A stretch of 64,000 nucleotides of DNA from Roseovarius sp. S88 (GTDB taxonomy: Bacteria > Pseudomonadota > Alphaproteobacteria > Rhodobacterales > Rhodobacteraceae): the NCBI RefSeq assembly GCF_037023735.1, contig NZ_CP146069.1:2769501-2833500 (forward strand), given 5' to 3'. The translations under genes were made by a program, and so were the position numbers. The notes under the pieces are model-generated. The model did not search any database. It saw only the letters and a list, made by a program, of their open reading frames with translations, and was not told the origin of the DNA. This document shows, one piece after another, positions 35,542-44,612 of the stretch; positions within the stretch are counted from its first letter, which is position 1; every line of letters begins with the position of its first letter.

Positions 35542-36869
35542 TTTGGAGCCGCACGTCCCGCCTCGGCCTCCAGCGCGGGATAGCGCAGACCGAGCGTGAG
35601 CCCGCGCGCCACAAAGCTGATGAGCAAGGCAATCCAAAGACCATGGTTGCCGTAATCCGGCACAAGCAGCATCGCCGCAATCACGTAGACCACAAGGCTG
35701 ATCGCCATCATGTTGCGCATATCCTGCGCGCGTGTTGCGCCAATGAAGATGCCATCGAGCATCCAGGCGGCGATGCCCGTGATCGGGGCAAGGATCATGT
35801 AAATAAGATAAATGCGCGCTTCGCTGCGCACCTCACCTGAGGTGGTCATCAGATCAATAATCGCACCGCCAAAGAGCGCAAAGCTGAGCGTGAGGCCGGT
35901 GGTGATGATTACGCCCCAAAGGCTGGAGAGCACGGCGCTGCGCCGCAGATCGGCGCGATTGCGTTGGCCCATCGCCTGCCCCACCAGCGCTTCGGCGGCA
36001 AAGGCAAAACCATCCAGCGCATAGGCCGTAATGTGCAGGAATTGCATGAGCACCTGATTGGCGGCCAGCTCTGCGTCACCGAAATCCCCTGCGATGAAGA
36101 GAAACGACACAAAGATCGCCTGAAGCATGAGCGAGCGCAGAAGAATGTCGCGATTGACCGCCATCATCAGGGTGAGCCGAGCCCGGTCAAAGACACGCGG
36201 CCAATCTTTCCATGCAGGGCTTTTGAGCACATCGCGGCAGAGCCAGAGACCCAGGGCAAGACCGCTCCATTCAGCAATGAATGTGGCAATCGCCACGCCC
36301 TCGACGCCCAAGCCAAGGCCAAGGACGAACCATAGATCGAGGATAATATTGATCCCGTTCATGACCACTTGCAGCGCGAGGACAGCGCGGGTGCGTTCCT
36401 GCGCGATGAGCCAGCCGGTGACGCCGTAAAGTGCGATGACGGCCGGAGCACTCCAGACGCGGATGGCCATGTAGTCGCGCGCGAGGTTTTCAACCTCGGC
36501 ACTGGCGGGCGAGACAAGGAATGCGCCGTAGAATATGGGGACTTGCAGCAGGATGATGGCGAAACCGGCGCTCAGACCAATCATCATCGCGCGAGTGAAC
36601 ATTGCGGCCACTTCACCTGTCTGCCCGGCGCCATGTGCCTGGCTGGTGAGGCCCGTGGTGCCCATGCGCAGAAAGCCGAAGATCCAGTAGATTGCCGTCA
36701 GGATAATAGCGCCAATGCCCACGGCGCCAATCGGGGCCGCCTCTCCCATTTGGCCGACAACGCCGGTGTCCACAGCCCCAAGGATCGGGACGGTGGCGTT
36801 GGAGATGACAATCGGGATAGCGATGTTGAGCACCCGTTTGTGGGTGATCGGCGCAGCCGTCTCAGCCAT
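35538..36869 (-). CDS. MATE family efflux transporter (DinF-like)
   Basis: A 443-residue membrane exporter with twelve helices in two MatE repeats. Repeat one begins NIAIPIVISNATVPILGAVDTGVVGQMG, and repeat two carries AELAANQVLMQFLHITAYALDGFAFAAEALVGQAMG, matching the DinF branch. These proteins extrude drugs or metabolites using Na or proton gradients. I chose ATG 36869, which overlaps the preceding thioesterase stop by eight bases. The last of three co-oriented genes. Confidence 0.9.
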   Translation of the reverse strand: MAETAAPITHKRVLNIAIPIVISNATVPILGAVDTGVVGQMGEAAPIGAVGIGAIILTAIYWIFGFLRMGTTGLTSQAHGAGQTGEVAAMFTRAMMIGLSAGFAIILLQVPIFYGAFLVSPASAEVENLARDYMAIRVWSAPAVIALYGVTGWLIAQERTRAVLALQVVMNGINIILDLWFVLGLGLGVEGVAIATFIAEWSGLALGLWLCRDVLKSPAWKDWPRVFDRARLTLMMAVNRDILLRSLMLQAIFVSFLFIAGDFGDAELAANQVLMQFLHITAYALDGFAFAAEALVGQAMGQRNRADLRRSAVLSSLWGVIITTGLTLSFALFGGAIIDLMTTSGEVRSEARIYLIYMILAPITGIAAWMLDGIFIGATRAQDMRNMMAISLVVYVIAAMLLVPDYGNHGLWIALLISFVARGLTLGLRYPALEAEAGRAAPK

Positions 36870-37371
36870 TCTGGCGCGGCATGACAAAATGCCCGGTGGC
36901 CTGCGCAAAGGGGCGCGCCCGGTTGTCCTGCCAGGCTTCGGCCTTGACCGAGGCATAGCGGCGGCCTGAGCGAGTCACATGTGCACGCGCATAGGCGTCA
37001 CGTGGCAGACCCGAGCGCAGGTAATCGACGGTGAAGCCAATCGTCTTGGGCAGGCGGGGTAGTTGGCCAGAGGCCAATGCATCTGCATCCAACTGCCCGC
37101 TCTCCACCTCATCCCAGATCATCGCCCAGCTCAGACCGATGATAGATGTAACCTCAAGAAAGGCTGCCGTGGCGCCGCCATGTAATGCGGGCAAGAGCGG
37201 GTTGCCGACAAGCCTGTCGTCAAACGGCATCACCGCTGTCAGCTCATCGCCGCGACGGTCGAAAATGATTCCCAGGAATTTCGCATAAGGCACACCATTA
37301 ACCAATGCCGCGAGCGCTGCGTCCCGGCGCTGCTTCACGATCTGAACGGGTTCCGGCGTTTTGCGGCTCAT
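36862..37371 (-). CDS. PaaI-type hotdog thioesterase (first of pair)
   Basis: A 169-residue hotdog-fold protein. The active-site helix is [22 protein letters not shown], with the HGG motif preceding the catalytic acidic residue, and the PaaI strand [28 protein letters not shown] follows. It probably hydrolyses acyl-CoA thioesters. It overlaps the second thioesterase gene (37368) by four bases and the MATE gene by eight, so the three genes are one operon. Confidence 0.85.
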   Translation of the reverse strand: MSRKTPEPVQIVKQRRDAALAALVNGVPYAKFLGIIFDRRGDELTAVMPFDDRLVGNPLLPALHGGATAAFLEVTSIIGLSWAMIWDEVESGQLDADALASGQLPRLPKTIGFTVDYLRSGLPRDAYARAHVTRSGRRYASVKAEAWQDNRARPFAQATGHFVMPRQNG

Positions 37372-37787
37372 GACTTGGCCTCTACCGTAAATGTGCCGGT
37401 GGCCTGGGCCACGGGGTTCTCTTCGTCATCATCCATGGCTTGTGCCCGCAAAAAGGCTACCGAACGCGTGATGTGATAGCATTCAGCGCGCGCTTTAATT
37501 TTCTGGCCAGGTGTGGCCGGGCGCATGTAGTCAATCCGCAGGTCAATCGTCGCCGTAGCTCCGGGCGAAGAGGGATGGCTCATGGCCGCAGCACCGCAAC
37601 AAGTATCCATCAAAGCCGACACAGCGCCACCATGAATGACGCCTGTTTCGGGATCGCCAACGAACCTTTCATCATAGTCCATGACAATTTCTGCCGTGCC
37701 CTCCCCAACATCGGTAAGCACCATGCCGAGTTCACGCGAATGCGGAATGGCATCAATGAATTGTCGGGCAAACTTGGTCTTGTCCAT
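37368..37787 (-). CDS. PaaI-type hotdog thioesterase (second of pair)
   Basis: A 139-residue hotdog-fold thioesterase. The key block is [25 protein letters not shown] with HGG and a following aspartate, then [40 protein letters not shown]. The start ATG 37787 follows AAGGTG; a longer frame to 37844 is possible. Tandem non-identical PaaI thioesterases suggest different chain or aryl preferences. It faces the MerR gene at 37905. Confidence 0.86.
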   Translation of the reverse strand: MDKTKFARQFIDAIPHSRELGMVLTDVGEGTAEIVMDYDERFVGDPETGVIHGGAVSALMDTCCGAAAMSHPSSPGATATIDLRIDYMRPATPGQKIKARAECYHITRSVAFLRAQAMDDDEENPVAQATGTFTVEAKS

Positions 37788-37904
37788 TGGCGCACCTTCT
37801 GGCTTTGCTGGCGGTATATGATCCAGAAGTGAACACAGCTTCAAGGTCTAGCGGTTGCCCTGCGCGCCGGTCTTTTCTAACATTGCACATAAGGAGGAGA
37901 GGCC

Positions 37905-38273
37905 ATGTCGGACAAACGACTGTCTTTCAAAGAAATGTGCGCCAAGTTCGACGTGACACCGCGAACGCTGCGCTACTACGAATACATCGAGTTGATCAGC
38001 CCAGAGCGCGAAGGCCGGTCACGGTTTTACTCGCATAAAGAAGTCGTCCGCATGACGCTTATTTTGCGTGGTCGGCGCTGGGGCTTTGCACTGGAGGAAA
38101 TCCGGCAGTGGCTCTTGATCTATGAAGAGGAAGGCACCAACGCGCAACTGCGGACCTGGATTGATCTTGCCGATCAGAAGCTGGCCGAGTTGGGCAAACA
38201 GAAAGCGCAGCTTGAAGAGAGTATTTCAGAGCTTCAGGATATGCGCGATTCGACCGCGAAATCGCTCGGGTAA
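37905..38273 (+). CDS. MerR family transcriptional regulator (first of pair)
   Basis: A 122-residue MerR regulator. The winged helix reads FKEMCAKFDVTPRTLRYYEYIELISPEREGRSRFYS, followed by the dimer helix beginning LAELGKQKAQLEESISELQ. There are no metal-binding cysteines at the C-terminus, so an organic or CoA effector is likely, as in LiuR-type regulators of acyl-CoA degradation. The ribosome site is AAGGAGGAG. It lies upstream of the beta-oxidation block with a second MerR copy. Confidence 0.88.
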   Translation: MSDKRLSFKEMCAKFDVTPRTLRYYEYIELISPEREGRSRFYSHKEVVRMTLILRGRRWGFALEEIRQWLLIYEEEGTNAQLRTWIDLADQKLAELGKQKAQLEESISELQDMRDSTAKSLG

Positions 38274-38359
38274 GCGGCTTTTGCTTTGAACCTTGACCGG
38301 CAAACTGTTGCCCAGCGCGTCATAAAATTGTGCAATTGGGCGGTTTACCTTGATTAATC

Positions 38360-38400
38360 TTACGTAAACCTAAAAGTGACGTTACGTACCAGTTACGTCA
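38360..38400. promoter_or_regulatory. TTACGTAA / TGACGT...ACGTCA operator cluster for MerR regulators
   Basis: The 202-base gap between the two MerR genes holds the palindrome TTACGTAA at 38360-38367. A second, larger symmetric site at 38377-38400 has outer arms TGACGT and ACGTCA with TTACGT repeated inside. LiuR-like MerR regulators of fatty-acid and branched-chain degradation bind TTACGT-type palindromes. These are good candidates for autoregulation and control of the downstream acyl-CoA dehydrogenase genes. Confidence 0.7.
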
Positions 38401-38475
38401 ACTCTATTCCCTGTTGTATCGAAGATGAAGCGCCCCCAGGTCAATGCCACGAGACCGAGATGAACAGGTGGTAAT

Positions 38476-38877
38476 ATGAGTACCGAGATGATGACAATCC
38501 GCCAGATGTGTGATGCGTTCCACGTGACGCCTCGTACGCTGCGGTTTTACGAGTCCAAAGAGCTACTGTTCCCCAAGCGCGAAGGCCAGAAGCGCCTTTT
38601 CACCAAGCGCGACAGGGCCCGACTGAAGCTGATCCTGCGCGGCAAGCGCTTTGGGTTTAGCCTTGAGGAAATTCGGCAACTGCTGAACCTCTATGACCGG
38701 GGCGATCAACAGCTGACGCAGCTCACACAGACCTATGAGGTCGCCAAATCGCGGCTCAATGATCTTGAGCGCCAGCGTGATGAACTGACCGCAGCTATTG
38801 ATGATCTTAAAGACCAAATGAAATGGGGCGAGAAAATGATCGCCTCGATCCGACAAACACCGAAAGCGGCAGAGTAA
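38476..38877 (+). CDS. MerR family transcriptional regulator (second of pair)
   Basis: A 133-residue MerR regulator. The DNA-binding part is IRQMCDAFHVTPRTLRFYESKELLFPKREGQKRLFTKRDRARLKLILRGKRFGFSLEEIRQLLNLY, and the C-terminal coiled coil is LNDLERQRDELTAAIDDLKDQ. It is clearly paralogous to the gene 200 bases upstream. It starts 41 bases before the acyl-CoA dehydrogenase gene and probably regulates the block. No metal-binding cysteines are present. Confidence 0.88.
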   Translation: MSTEMMTIRQMCDAFHVTPRTLRFYESKELLFPKREGQKRLFTKRDRARLKLILRGKRFGFSLEEIRQLLNLYDRGDQQLTQLTQTYEVAKSRLNDLERQRDELTAAIDDLKDQMKWGEKMIASIRQTPKAAE

Positions 38878-38917
38878 CTTCTGCCGCAAACTTGTGATGA
38901 TTTAGGGAGACCACCAC

Positions 38918-40696
38918 ATGCCCAGCTACACAGCCCCCACCAAAGACATGGATTTCATTCTGCACAATGTGCTGAAAGTGTCCGAGCAAGACACCCCCGG
39001 CTATGCCGACCTGGACCGGGATTTCACCTCGGCCATCCTTGAAGAAGCGGGCAAGCTCGCCTCTGAGGTGCTGGCCCCCTTGAATGTTGTTGGTGACACC
39101 GAAGGCTGTGTTCTGGAAAACGGCGTGGTGCGCACGCCCACGGGCTTCAAGGATGCGTTTGAGCAGGTGAAAGCGGGCGGTTGGACCGGCATTGACCTGC
39201 CCGAAGAATATGGCGGGCAGAACATGCCCTACATCATGTACACGGCTGTGGGCGAGACATCCTCGGCCGCCAACCAGGCCTTCACGATGTATCAAGGCCT
39301 GACCCATGGGGCTGCATCAGCTATCCTTGCACATGGGTCCGAGGAGCAGAAGAACACCTACCTGCCCAAAATGACATCCTGCGAATGGACCGGCACCATG
39401 AACCTGACCGAGCCGCATTGCGGAACGGATCTGGGCCTGATGCGGACCAAGGCGGTGCCACAGGATGATGGCAGCTTCAAAATTTCCGGTCAGAAGATTT
39501 TCATCTCGGCTGGCGAACATGACATGGCCGACAACATCATTCACCTTGTGCTGGCCAAAATCCCCGGCGGACCAGAGGGCATCAAGGGTGTGAGCCTCTT
39601 CATCGTGCCCAAGTTCATGGTCAACGAAGACGGCAGTCTAGGCGCGCGCAATGGGGCGTCCTGCGGCAAGATTGAAGAGAAGATGGGCATCCACGGCAAC
39701 TCGACCTGTGTGATGAACTATGACGAAGCGACAGGCTACCTTTTGGGCGAAGAGCACAAGGGCATGCGCGCGATGTTCACCATGATGAACGAGGCCCGCA
39801 TCGGCGTGGGCATGCAGGGGCTGGCGCAGGCTGAAGTGGCCTATCAAAACGCGCTGGAGTACGCCAAGGATCGCCTGCAAGGACGTGCCGTGACCGGTGA
39901 TGAAAACCCCGATGGTCCGGCCGACCCGCTGATTGTGCATCCCGATATCCGCCGCAACCTCTTGGACCAAAAGAGCTTTGTCGAAGGCGGCCGTGCCTTC
40001 CTGCTCTGGGGCAGTCAGATGATCGACCAATCCCACCGCGGTGGCGATGAAGCCGCCGAAGGTCTGGTGAGCCTGCTCACACCCATCATCAAGGGCTTTT
40101 TGACCGACGAGGGCTACGACATGACCGTTCAGGCCCAGCAGGTCTATGGTGGGCATGGCTACATCGAGGAATGGGGCATGTCGCAATTCACCCGCGATGC
40201 GCGGATTGCCATGATCTATGAAGGGGCCAACGGTGTTCAGGCGCTGGACCTTGTGGGCCGTAAGCTGGCGCAGGATGGCGGCAAGCACGTGATGGCGTTC
40301 TTTGATCTGGTGAAGTCCTTCATCAAGGAGAACGAAGGCAATGAGGCGCTGAAGGCTGATTTCCTTGACCCCTTGAAAGAGGCATCCAAGCACCTGCAGG
40401 CCGCTGGCATGTTCTTTATGCAGAATGGCATGAAGAACCCCAACGCAGCCCTCGCCGGATCCTATGATTTCATGCACCTCTTTGGGCATGTCTGCCTGGG
40501 CCTGATGTGGGCGCAGATGGGCAAGGCCGCGATGGACGCGGTTGAGAGTGGCGAAGGCGACACGGCGTTCTACAAGACCAAGATCGCCACGGGCCGCTAC
40601 TACATGAAGCGCCGCCTGCCCGCGACATCCATGCATCTGACACGCATCGAGAGCGGTGCGGACACGGTCATGGAGCTTGAAGCCGAGGCATTCTGA
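38918..40696 (+). CDS. Acyl-CoA dehydrogenase, large (FadE5/DmdC-like) type
   Basis: A 592-residue FAD enzyme, longer than the usual 380-residue form because of a C-terminal helical extension. FAD and substrate blocks include [32 protein letters not shown] and [42 protein letters not shown], where the glutamate of YEG is the catalytic base. The same size class includes fatty acyl-CoA dehydrogenases and DmdC (methylmercaptopropionyl-CoA dehydrogenase). MerR genes upstream and fadA/fadJ downstream favour fatty-acid oxidation. Its ribosome site is AGGGAGACCACC. Confidence 0.9.
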   Translation: MPSYTAPTKDMDFILHNVLKVSEQDTPGYADLDRDFTSAILEEAGKLASEVLAPLNVVGDTEGCVLENGVVRTPTGFKDAFEQVKAGGWTGIDLPEEYGGQNMPYIMYTAVGETSSAANQAFTMYQGLTHGAASAILAHGSEEQKNTYLPKMTSCEWTGTMNLTEPHCGTDLGLMRTKAVPQDDGSFKISGQKIFISAGEHDMADNIIHLVLAKIPGGPEGIKGVSLFIVPKFMVNEDGSLGARNGASCGKIEEKMGIHGNSTCVMNYDEATGYLLGEEHKGMRAMFTMMNEARIGVGMQGLAQAEVAYQNALEYAKDRLQGRAVTGDENPDGPADPLIVHPDIRRNLLDQKSFVEGGRAFLLWGSQMIDQSHRGGDEAAEGLVSLLTPIIKGFLTDEGYDMTVQAQQVYGGHGYIEEWGMSQFTRDARIAMIYEGANGVQALDLVGRKLAQDGGKHVMAFFDLVKSFIKENEGNEALKADFLDPLKEASKHLQAAGMFFMQNGMKNPNAALAGSYDFMHLFGHVCLGLMWAQMGKAAMDAVESGEGDTAFYKTKIATGRYYMKRRLPATSMHLTRIESGADTVMELEAEAF

Positions 40697-40705
40697 AGAC
40701 AGACG

Positions 40706-40726
40706 GGGTGGGTTGAAAACCCACCC
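40706..40726. repeat. REP-type palindrome
   Basis: GGGTGGGTT and AACCCACCC form a perfect nine-base hairpin around a three-base loop, with TACCCC following. On the minus strand it reads GTAGGGTGGGTT..., the same core as the REP elements in and after the RAYT gene at 60.6-61.2 kb. It lies just after the dehydrogenase stop, a usual REP position, and may act as an mRNA 3-prime stabiliser. Confidence 0.75.
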
Positions 40727-40754
40727 TACCCCGCAAGATGACTGGGAGGACATC

Positions 40755-40967
40755 ATGCCCAAACGCTTTCGCCTGACCCGGCGGTTTAACGCCGCGATGA
40801 CCGAAGATGGCTATCGCCGCTTGCGGAAATTCGCACAAGAAGCTGGTCTGGATGAAGGCGAGGCCTTGTCGTTCCTCTTTGAAAACTTTGACAGTGTGAT
40901 CAACGAAGACACGTTTGGTCACCGGCTCAGGCTCTTTAATTCAGAGCTTGAGGCGCGCAAGAAATAA
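40755..40967 (+). CDS. Small conserved-looking protein between acyl-CoA dehydrogenase genes
   Basis: A 70-residue, highly charged protein beginning PKRFRLTRRFNAAMTEDGYRRLRKFAQEAGLDEGEALSFLFENFD. ATG 40755 has a strong GGGAGGAC ribosome site. It has no signal or membrane segment. The basic start and helical middle faintly recall small ribbon-helix-helix or adaptor proteins, but I cannot assign a family. It lies 12 bases before the next acyl-CoA dehydrogenase and is co-transcribed with it. Confidence 0.7.
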   Translation: MPKRFRLTRRFNAAMTEDGYRRLRKFAQEAGLDEGEALSFLFENFDSVINEDTFGHRLRLFNSELEARKK

Positions 40968-40979
40968 GGGAGGGATGCG

Positions 40980-42119
40980 ATGTCGACATGGATGACAGAC
41001 GAGCACCAGATGCTTGCGGAGATGACCTATAAGTTCATCTCGGACGAATGGGGTCCGAATTTTGAGCGGTGGCGCAAGGACGGGATCATGGATCGCGAGA
41101 CCTGGAATCAGGCCGGTGAACTGGGTCTGCTCTGCCCTTCCATCCCCGAAGAATACGGCGGCGCAGGTGGCGATTTCGGCCATGAGGCGGTGATCTGCAT
41201 CGAGCAAAGCCGCGCCAATCTGGCGAGCTGGGGCAATCCCATCCATTCGGGCATCGTGGCGCATTACATTCTGGCCTATGGCTCGGAAGATCAAAAGAAA
41301 CGCTGGTTGCCCAAGATGGTTTCTGGCGAGCTGGTTGGCGCATTGGCCATGACCGAGCCGGGGGCCGGGTCAGACTTGCAATCCATGAAATCCAAGGCCC
41401 TGCGCGATGGGAACTCCTACCGGCTGAACGGACAGAAAACCTTCATCACCAACGGCCAACACGCCAACCTGATCATTGTTGCTGCCAAGACCGACCCCAA
41501 GGAAGGGGCTAAGGGCATTTCCATGGTGGTGGTGGAAACCGATGAGGCCGAAGGGTTCACCCGTGGCCGCAACCTCGACAAGAACGGGTTGAAGGCGGGT
41601 GACACCTCCGAGCTCTTCTTTGACAATGTGGAAGTGCCGCCAGAAAACATTCTGGGTGGTGAAGAAGGGCGCGGATTCTACCAGATGATGGAGCAACTGC
41701 CACAGGAACGCCTGATCATTGCTTGCGGCGCGCAAGGCGCTCTGGAAGGCGGCGTCGAGCGCACCATTGCCTATACCAAAGAGCGCGAAGCTTTTGGCGG
41801 GCCGATCTTTGAGAAGTTTCAGACGATCCGTTTCAGCCTGACTGAATGCCTGACCAAGACCAAGGTTGCGCGCGCGTTTCTCGACGAATGCATCGCCGAG
41901 CATCTGCAGGGCAAGCTGAGCGTAGAAAAGGCGGCAATGGCCAAATACTGGCTCACCGACACGCAGTTTGAGGTGCTCGACACCTGCGTGCAGCTGCATG
42001 GCGGCTATGGGTATATGGCCGAGTATGACATTGCCGAAATGTGGGCCGATGCCCGCGTGCAGCGCATCTATGGTGGCACGAATGAGATCATGAAAGAGCT
42101 GATTTCGAGGTCGTTGTGA
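40980..42119 (+). CDS. Acyl-CoA dehydrogenase, long-chain (LCAD)-like
   Basis: A 379-residue FAD enzyme of standard length. FAD blocks are [16 protein letters not shown] and [11 protein letters not shown]. The C-terminal block is [18 protein letters not shown], with glycine where medium-chain enzymes carry the catalytic glutamate. As in LCAD, the base is probably the glutamate of QLPQERL near residue 241. It may handle long or branched acyl-CoA. The ribosome site is AAGGGAGGGATGCG. It is in the beta-oxidation block. Confidence 0.9.
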   Translation: MSTWMTDEHQMLAEMTYKFISDEWGPNFERWRKDGIMDRETWNQAGELGLLCPSIPEEYGGAGGDFGHEAVICIEQSRANLASWGNPIHSGIVAHYILAYGSEDQKKRWLPKMVSGELVGALAMTEPGAGSDLQSMKSKALRDGNSYRLNGQKTFITNGQHANLIIVAAKTDPKEGAKGISMVVVETDEAEGFTRGRNLDKNGLKAGDTSELFFDNVEVPPENILGGEEGRGFYQMMEQLPQERLIIACGAQGALEGGVERTIAYTKEREAFGGPIFEKFQTIRFSLTECLTKTKVARAFLDECIAEHLQGKLSVEKAAMAKYWLTDTQFEVLDTCVQLHGGYGYMAEYDIAEMWADARVQRIYGGTNEIMKELISRSL

Positions 42120-42166
42120 ACATGCATGCTTTTGCATATAACTCAACTGACGGACGCCTCCGGCGG

Positions 42167-42222
42167 GAGTATTTAGCGAACAGTGAAAGCACGTCCGCAC
42201 TTTCATCGTTCCTCAAATACTC
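42167..42222. other. Large imperfect stem-loop between acyl-CoA dehydrogenase and GST genes
   Basis: GAGTATTT at 42167 pairs with AAATACTC at 42215-42222. Further inner pairs are GAAC with GTTC and TGAAAG with CTTTCA, giving 18 paired bases per arm with small internal bulges. It follows CGCCTCCGGCGGG, a motif seen at many Rhodobacterales gene ends. It may end or process the upstream transcript, or be a small palindromic mobile repeat. Confidence 0.6.
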
Positions 42223-42261
42223 AAATCCGATACCACCCCAAAGCATAAGGAAGGGCCAAAA

Positions 42262-42900
42262 ATGACCATCAAACTTTACTGCTTTGGCGAAAGCGGCAAT
42301 GCCTACAAGGCGGCGCTGGCTTTGGAGCTTTCCGGTCTCGACTGGGAGCCGGCCAAGGTCGACTTCTTTGGCGGTGAGACGCGCAGTGACGCGTATCGCC
42401 AAAACGTCAACGATATGGGCGAAGCGCCGGTGCTGGTGGATGGCGATTTCAAGACCAGCCAGTCGGGCGCGATTCAAGCCTATGTGACCGAGAAATCCGG
42501 TAAGTTTGGCGGCAAGGATCATGCGGAGAACTACGAGATGTTCCGCTGGGTTTTGTGGGACAATCACAAGCTTTCGTCACAGGCTGGTATGACGCGGTTT
42601 TTGATGAACTTTTTGCCCGAGGACAAACGCCCCGCAGAGGTGATCGGCTTTATGCAAGGGCGTCTTAAGGCGGCCTTTGAGACGCTCAACACCCGGCTTG
42701 AGGGCCGCGACTGGATCGTCGGTGATCAGATCAGCAATGCCGACATTTCCTGTTGCGGTTACCTCTTTTACCCCGAACCCTTCGGCTTTGATCGTGCCGA
42801 CTGGCCCAATATCGACCGCTGGCTTGGTAATATCGAGGCCATACCCGGCTGGAAACACCCCTATGACCTGATGCCCGGCAGCCCGGCTGACCGCGCCTGA
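42262..42900 (+). CDS. Glutathione S-transferase family protein
   Basis: A 212-residue protein with an N-terminal thioredoxin-like domain (IKLYCFGESGNAYKAALALELSGLDWEPAKVD), the cis-proline block GEAPVLVDGD and the TSQSGAIQAYV glutathione-contact region. The all-helical C-terminal domain includes WIVGDQISNADISCCGYLF. The catalytic position is a serine or tyrosine near residues 6-11, as in beta/theta-type enzymes. It lies in the beta-oxidation block, 15 bases before the thiolase gene, and may detoxify electrophilic intermediates. Confidence 0.87.
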   Translation: MTIKLYCFGESGNAYKAALALELSGLDWEPAKVDFFGGETRSDAYRQNVNDMGEAPVLVDGDFKTSQSGAIQAYVTEKSGKFGGKDHAENYEMFRWVLWDNHKLSSQAGMTRFLMNFLPEDKRPAEVIGFMQGRLKAAFETLNTRLEGRDWIVGDQISNADISCCGYLFYPEPFGFDRADWPNIDRWLGNIEAIPGWKHPYDLMPGSPADRA

Positions 42901-42915
42901 ACCAAGGAGACCTCT

Positions 42916-44127
42916 ATGTCTGACGCTTTTATCTACGACGCCGTGCGCACCCCGCGCGGCAAGGGCCGCAAAGACGGTGCTTTGCACGAAGTGACAGCCG
43001 TTCGGCTGAGCACGCAGGTTCTCAACGCGCTGAAAGACCGCAACGGTTTGGATGGGCATGCCGTTGAGGACGTGATTTGGGGCAACGTCACGCAAGTCAT
43101 GGAGCAAGGCGGGTGCCTGGCGCGCACCGCTGTTCTGGCTTCTGATCTGGACGAATCCATCCCTGGTCTTGCAATCAACCGGTTCTGTGCCTCGGGCATG
43201 GAGGCGGTGAACCTCGCGGCCAATCAGGTCAAAGGCGGGGCTGGTGAGGCCTATATCGCCGGTGGTGTGGAAATGATGGGCCGCGTGGCCATGGGCAGCG
43301 ACGGCGCGGCCATTGCCGTGGACCCCAGCGTGGCGATGGAAACCTATTTCGTCCCCCAAGGCATCTCAGCCGATATTATCGCGACAGAGTATGGCTTTAG
43401 CAGGGATGAGACGGATCAGCTTGCCATGGCCAGTCAGCAGCGCGCGAAAGCCGCCTGGGACGACAAGCGATTTGAAAAGTCGATCATCGAGGTGAAAGAT
43501 CAAAACGGGCTGACCATTCTGGATCATGATGAGTACATGCGCCCCGGCACGGATATGCAATCCCTGGGCGGCTTGAACCCGGCGTTTCAGCAGATGGGCG
43601 AGATGATGCCGGGCTTTGATGCCGTGGCCAAGCTCAAATACCCGCATCTGGAAAAGATCAACCATGTGCACCATGCGGGCAATTCATCAGGCATCGTGGA
43701 TGGTTCTGCCGGGGTGCTGATTGGCAACGAGGAATTTGGCAAGAAATACGGGCTGAAGCCCCGCGCGCGCATTCGCCAGACCTGCAAGATCGGCACGGAT
43801 CCTGTGATCATGCTGACAGGGCCGGTGCCGGCGACCGAGAAAATCCTCGCCGATAGCGGCATGAAAATTTCCGACATTGACCTTTTTGAGGTCAATGAGG
43901 CCTTCGCGTCGGTCGTGCTGCGCTTCCAGCAGGCGTTTGATGTGGACCCAGCCTTGGTGAACGTCAACGGCGGCTCAATCGCCATGGGTCACCCTTTGGG
44001 TGCGACCGGTGCCATCATCATCGGCACGCTTCTCGATGAGCTGGAGCGCACCGATAAGGAAGTGGGCCTCGCAACACTCTGCATCGCGTCCGGCATGGGT
44101 GCGGCCACGATCATCGAGCGGGTCTGA
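42916..44127 (+). CDS. fadA: Acetyl-CoA acyltransferase (thiolase)
   Basis: A 403-residue thiolase. The nucleophile is Cys91 in [12 protein letters not shown]. The other catalytic blocks are [15 protein letters not shown] (histidine) and [13 protein letters not shown] (second cysteine). It performs the last step of beta-oxidation, releasing acetyl-CoA, in partnership with the FadJ-type protein two genes downstream. The stop overlaps the cupin start (TGATG). Confidence 0.92.
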   Translation: MSDAFIYDAVRTPRGKGRKDGALHEVTAVRLSTQVLNALKDRNGLDGHAVEDVIWGNVTQVMEQGGCLARTAVLASDLDESIPGLAINRFCASGMEAVNLAANQVKGGAGEAYIAGGVEMMGRVAMGSDGAAIAVDPSVAMETYFVPQGISADIIATEYGFSRDETDQLAMASQQRAKAAWDDKRFEKSIIEVKDQNGLTILDHDEYMRPGTDMQSLGGLNPAFQQMGEMMPGFDAVAKLKYPHLEKINHVHHAGNSSGIVDGSAGVLIGNEEFGKKYGLKPRARIRQTCKIGTDPVIMLTGPVPATEKILADSGMKISDIDLFEVNEAFASVVLRFQQAFDVDPALVNVNGGSIAMGHPLGATGAIIIGTLLDELERTDKEVGLATLCIASGMGAATIIERV

Positions 44128-44612
44128 TGCCGAAGCTTGATCTCTCAACCATCCCGGCCAAAACCGGGTCGGGCTACCCAGGCAAGCTGTCGGACGGGTT
44201 TGAAGGCCGGTCTGTCCAGCCGCTCGGCGATGCGGGCGGGCTCACGCAATATGGTGTGAACCTTGTGCGCCTCGCACCCGGCGCGGCCTCATCTCTGCGG
44301 CACTACCATATGCAGCAGGATGAGTTTGTTATGGTGACCAAAGGCGTCTGCACCCTGATTGATGATGCGGGCACGCACCAGTTGGGGGTTGGCGATTGCG
44401 CCACTTTCCCGGCGGGTGACGCCAATGGCCATCATCTTGTGAACAAAACCGACGCGCCTGCCGCCTTTCTGGTGGTGGGCACGCGGACCAAAACCGAAAC
44501 CGGGTACTACAGCGACATCGATATGATGGTGACGTTCGATGAGGCCGGTTTTTCCTTTACCCGCAAAGACGGCAGCCCGTTGACGGCTGACCAGACCGGA
44601 GAAGACACATGA
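44127..44612 (+). CDS. Cupin-domain protein
   Basis: A 161-residue single-cupin protein. Motif 1 is [16 protein letters not shown] with the two metal histidines and glutamate, and motif 2 is [15 protein letters not shown] with a later histidine. It starts on the thiolase stop and overlaps the FadJ start by four bases, so it is translated between two beta-oxidation enzymes. Its role there is unknown; a metal-dependent isomerase or sensor role would fit but is not shown. Confidence 0.85.
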   Translation: MPKLDLSTIPAKTGSGYPGKLSDGFEGRSVQPLGDAGGLTQYGVNLVRLAPGAASSLRHYHMQQDEFVMVTKGVCTLIDDAGTHQLGVGDCATFPAGDANGHHLVNKTDAPAAFLVVGTRTKTETGYYSDIDMMVTFDEAGFSFTRKDGSPLTADQTGEDT

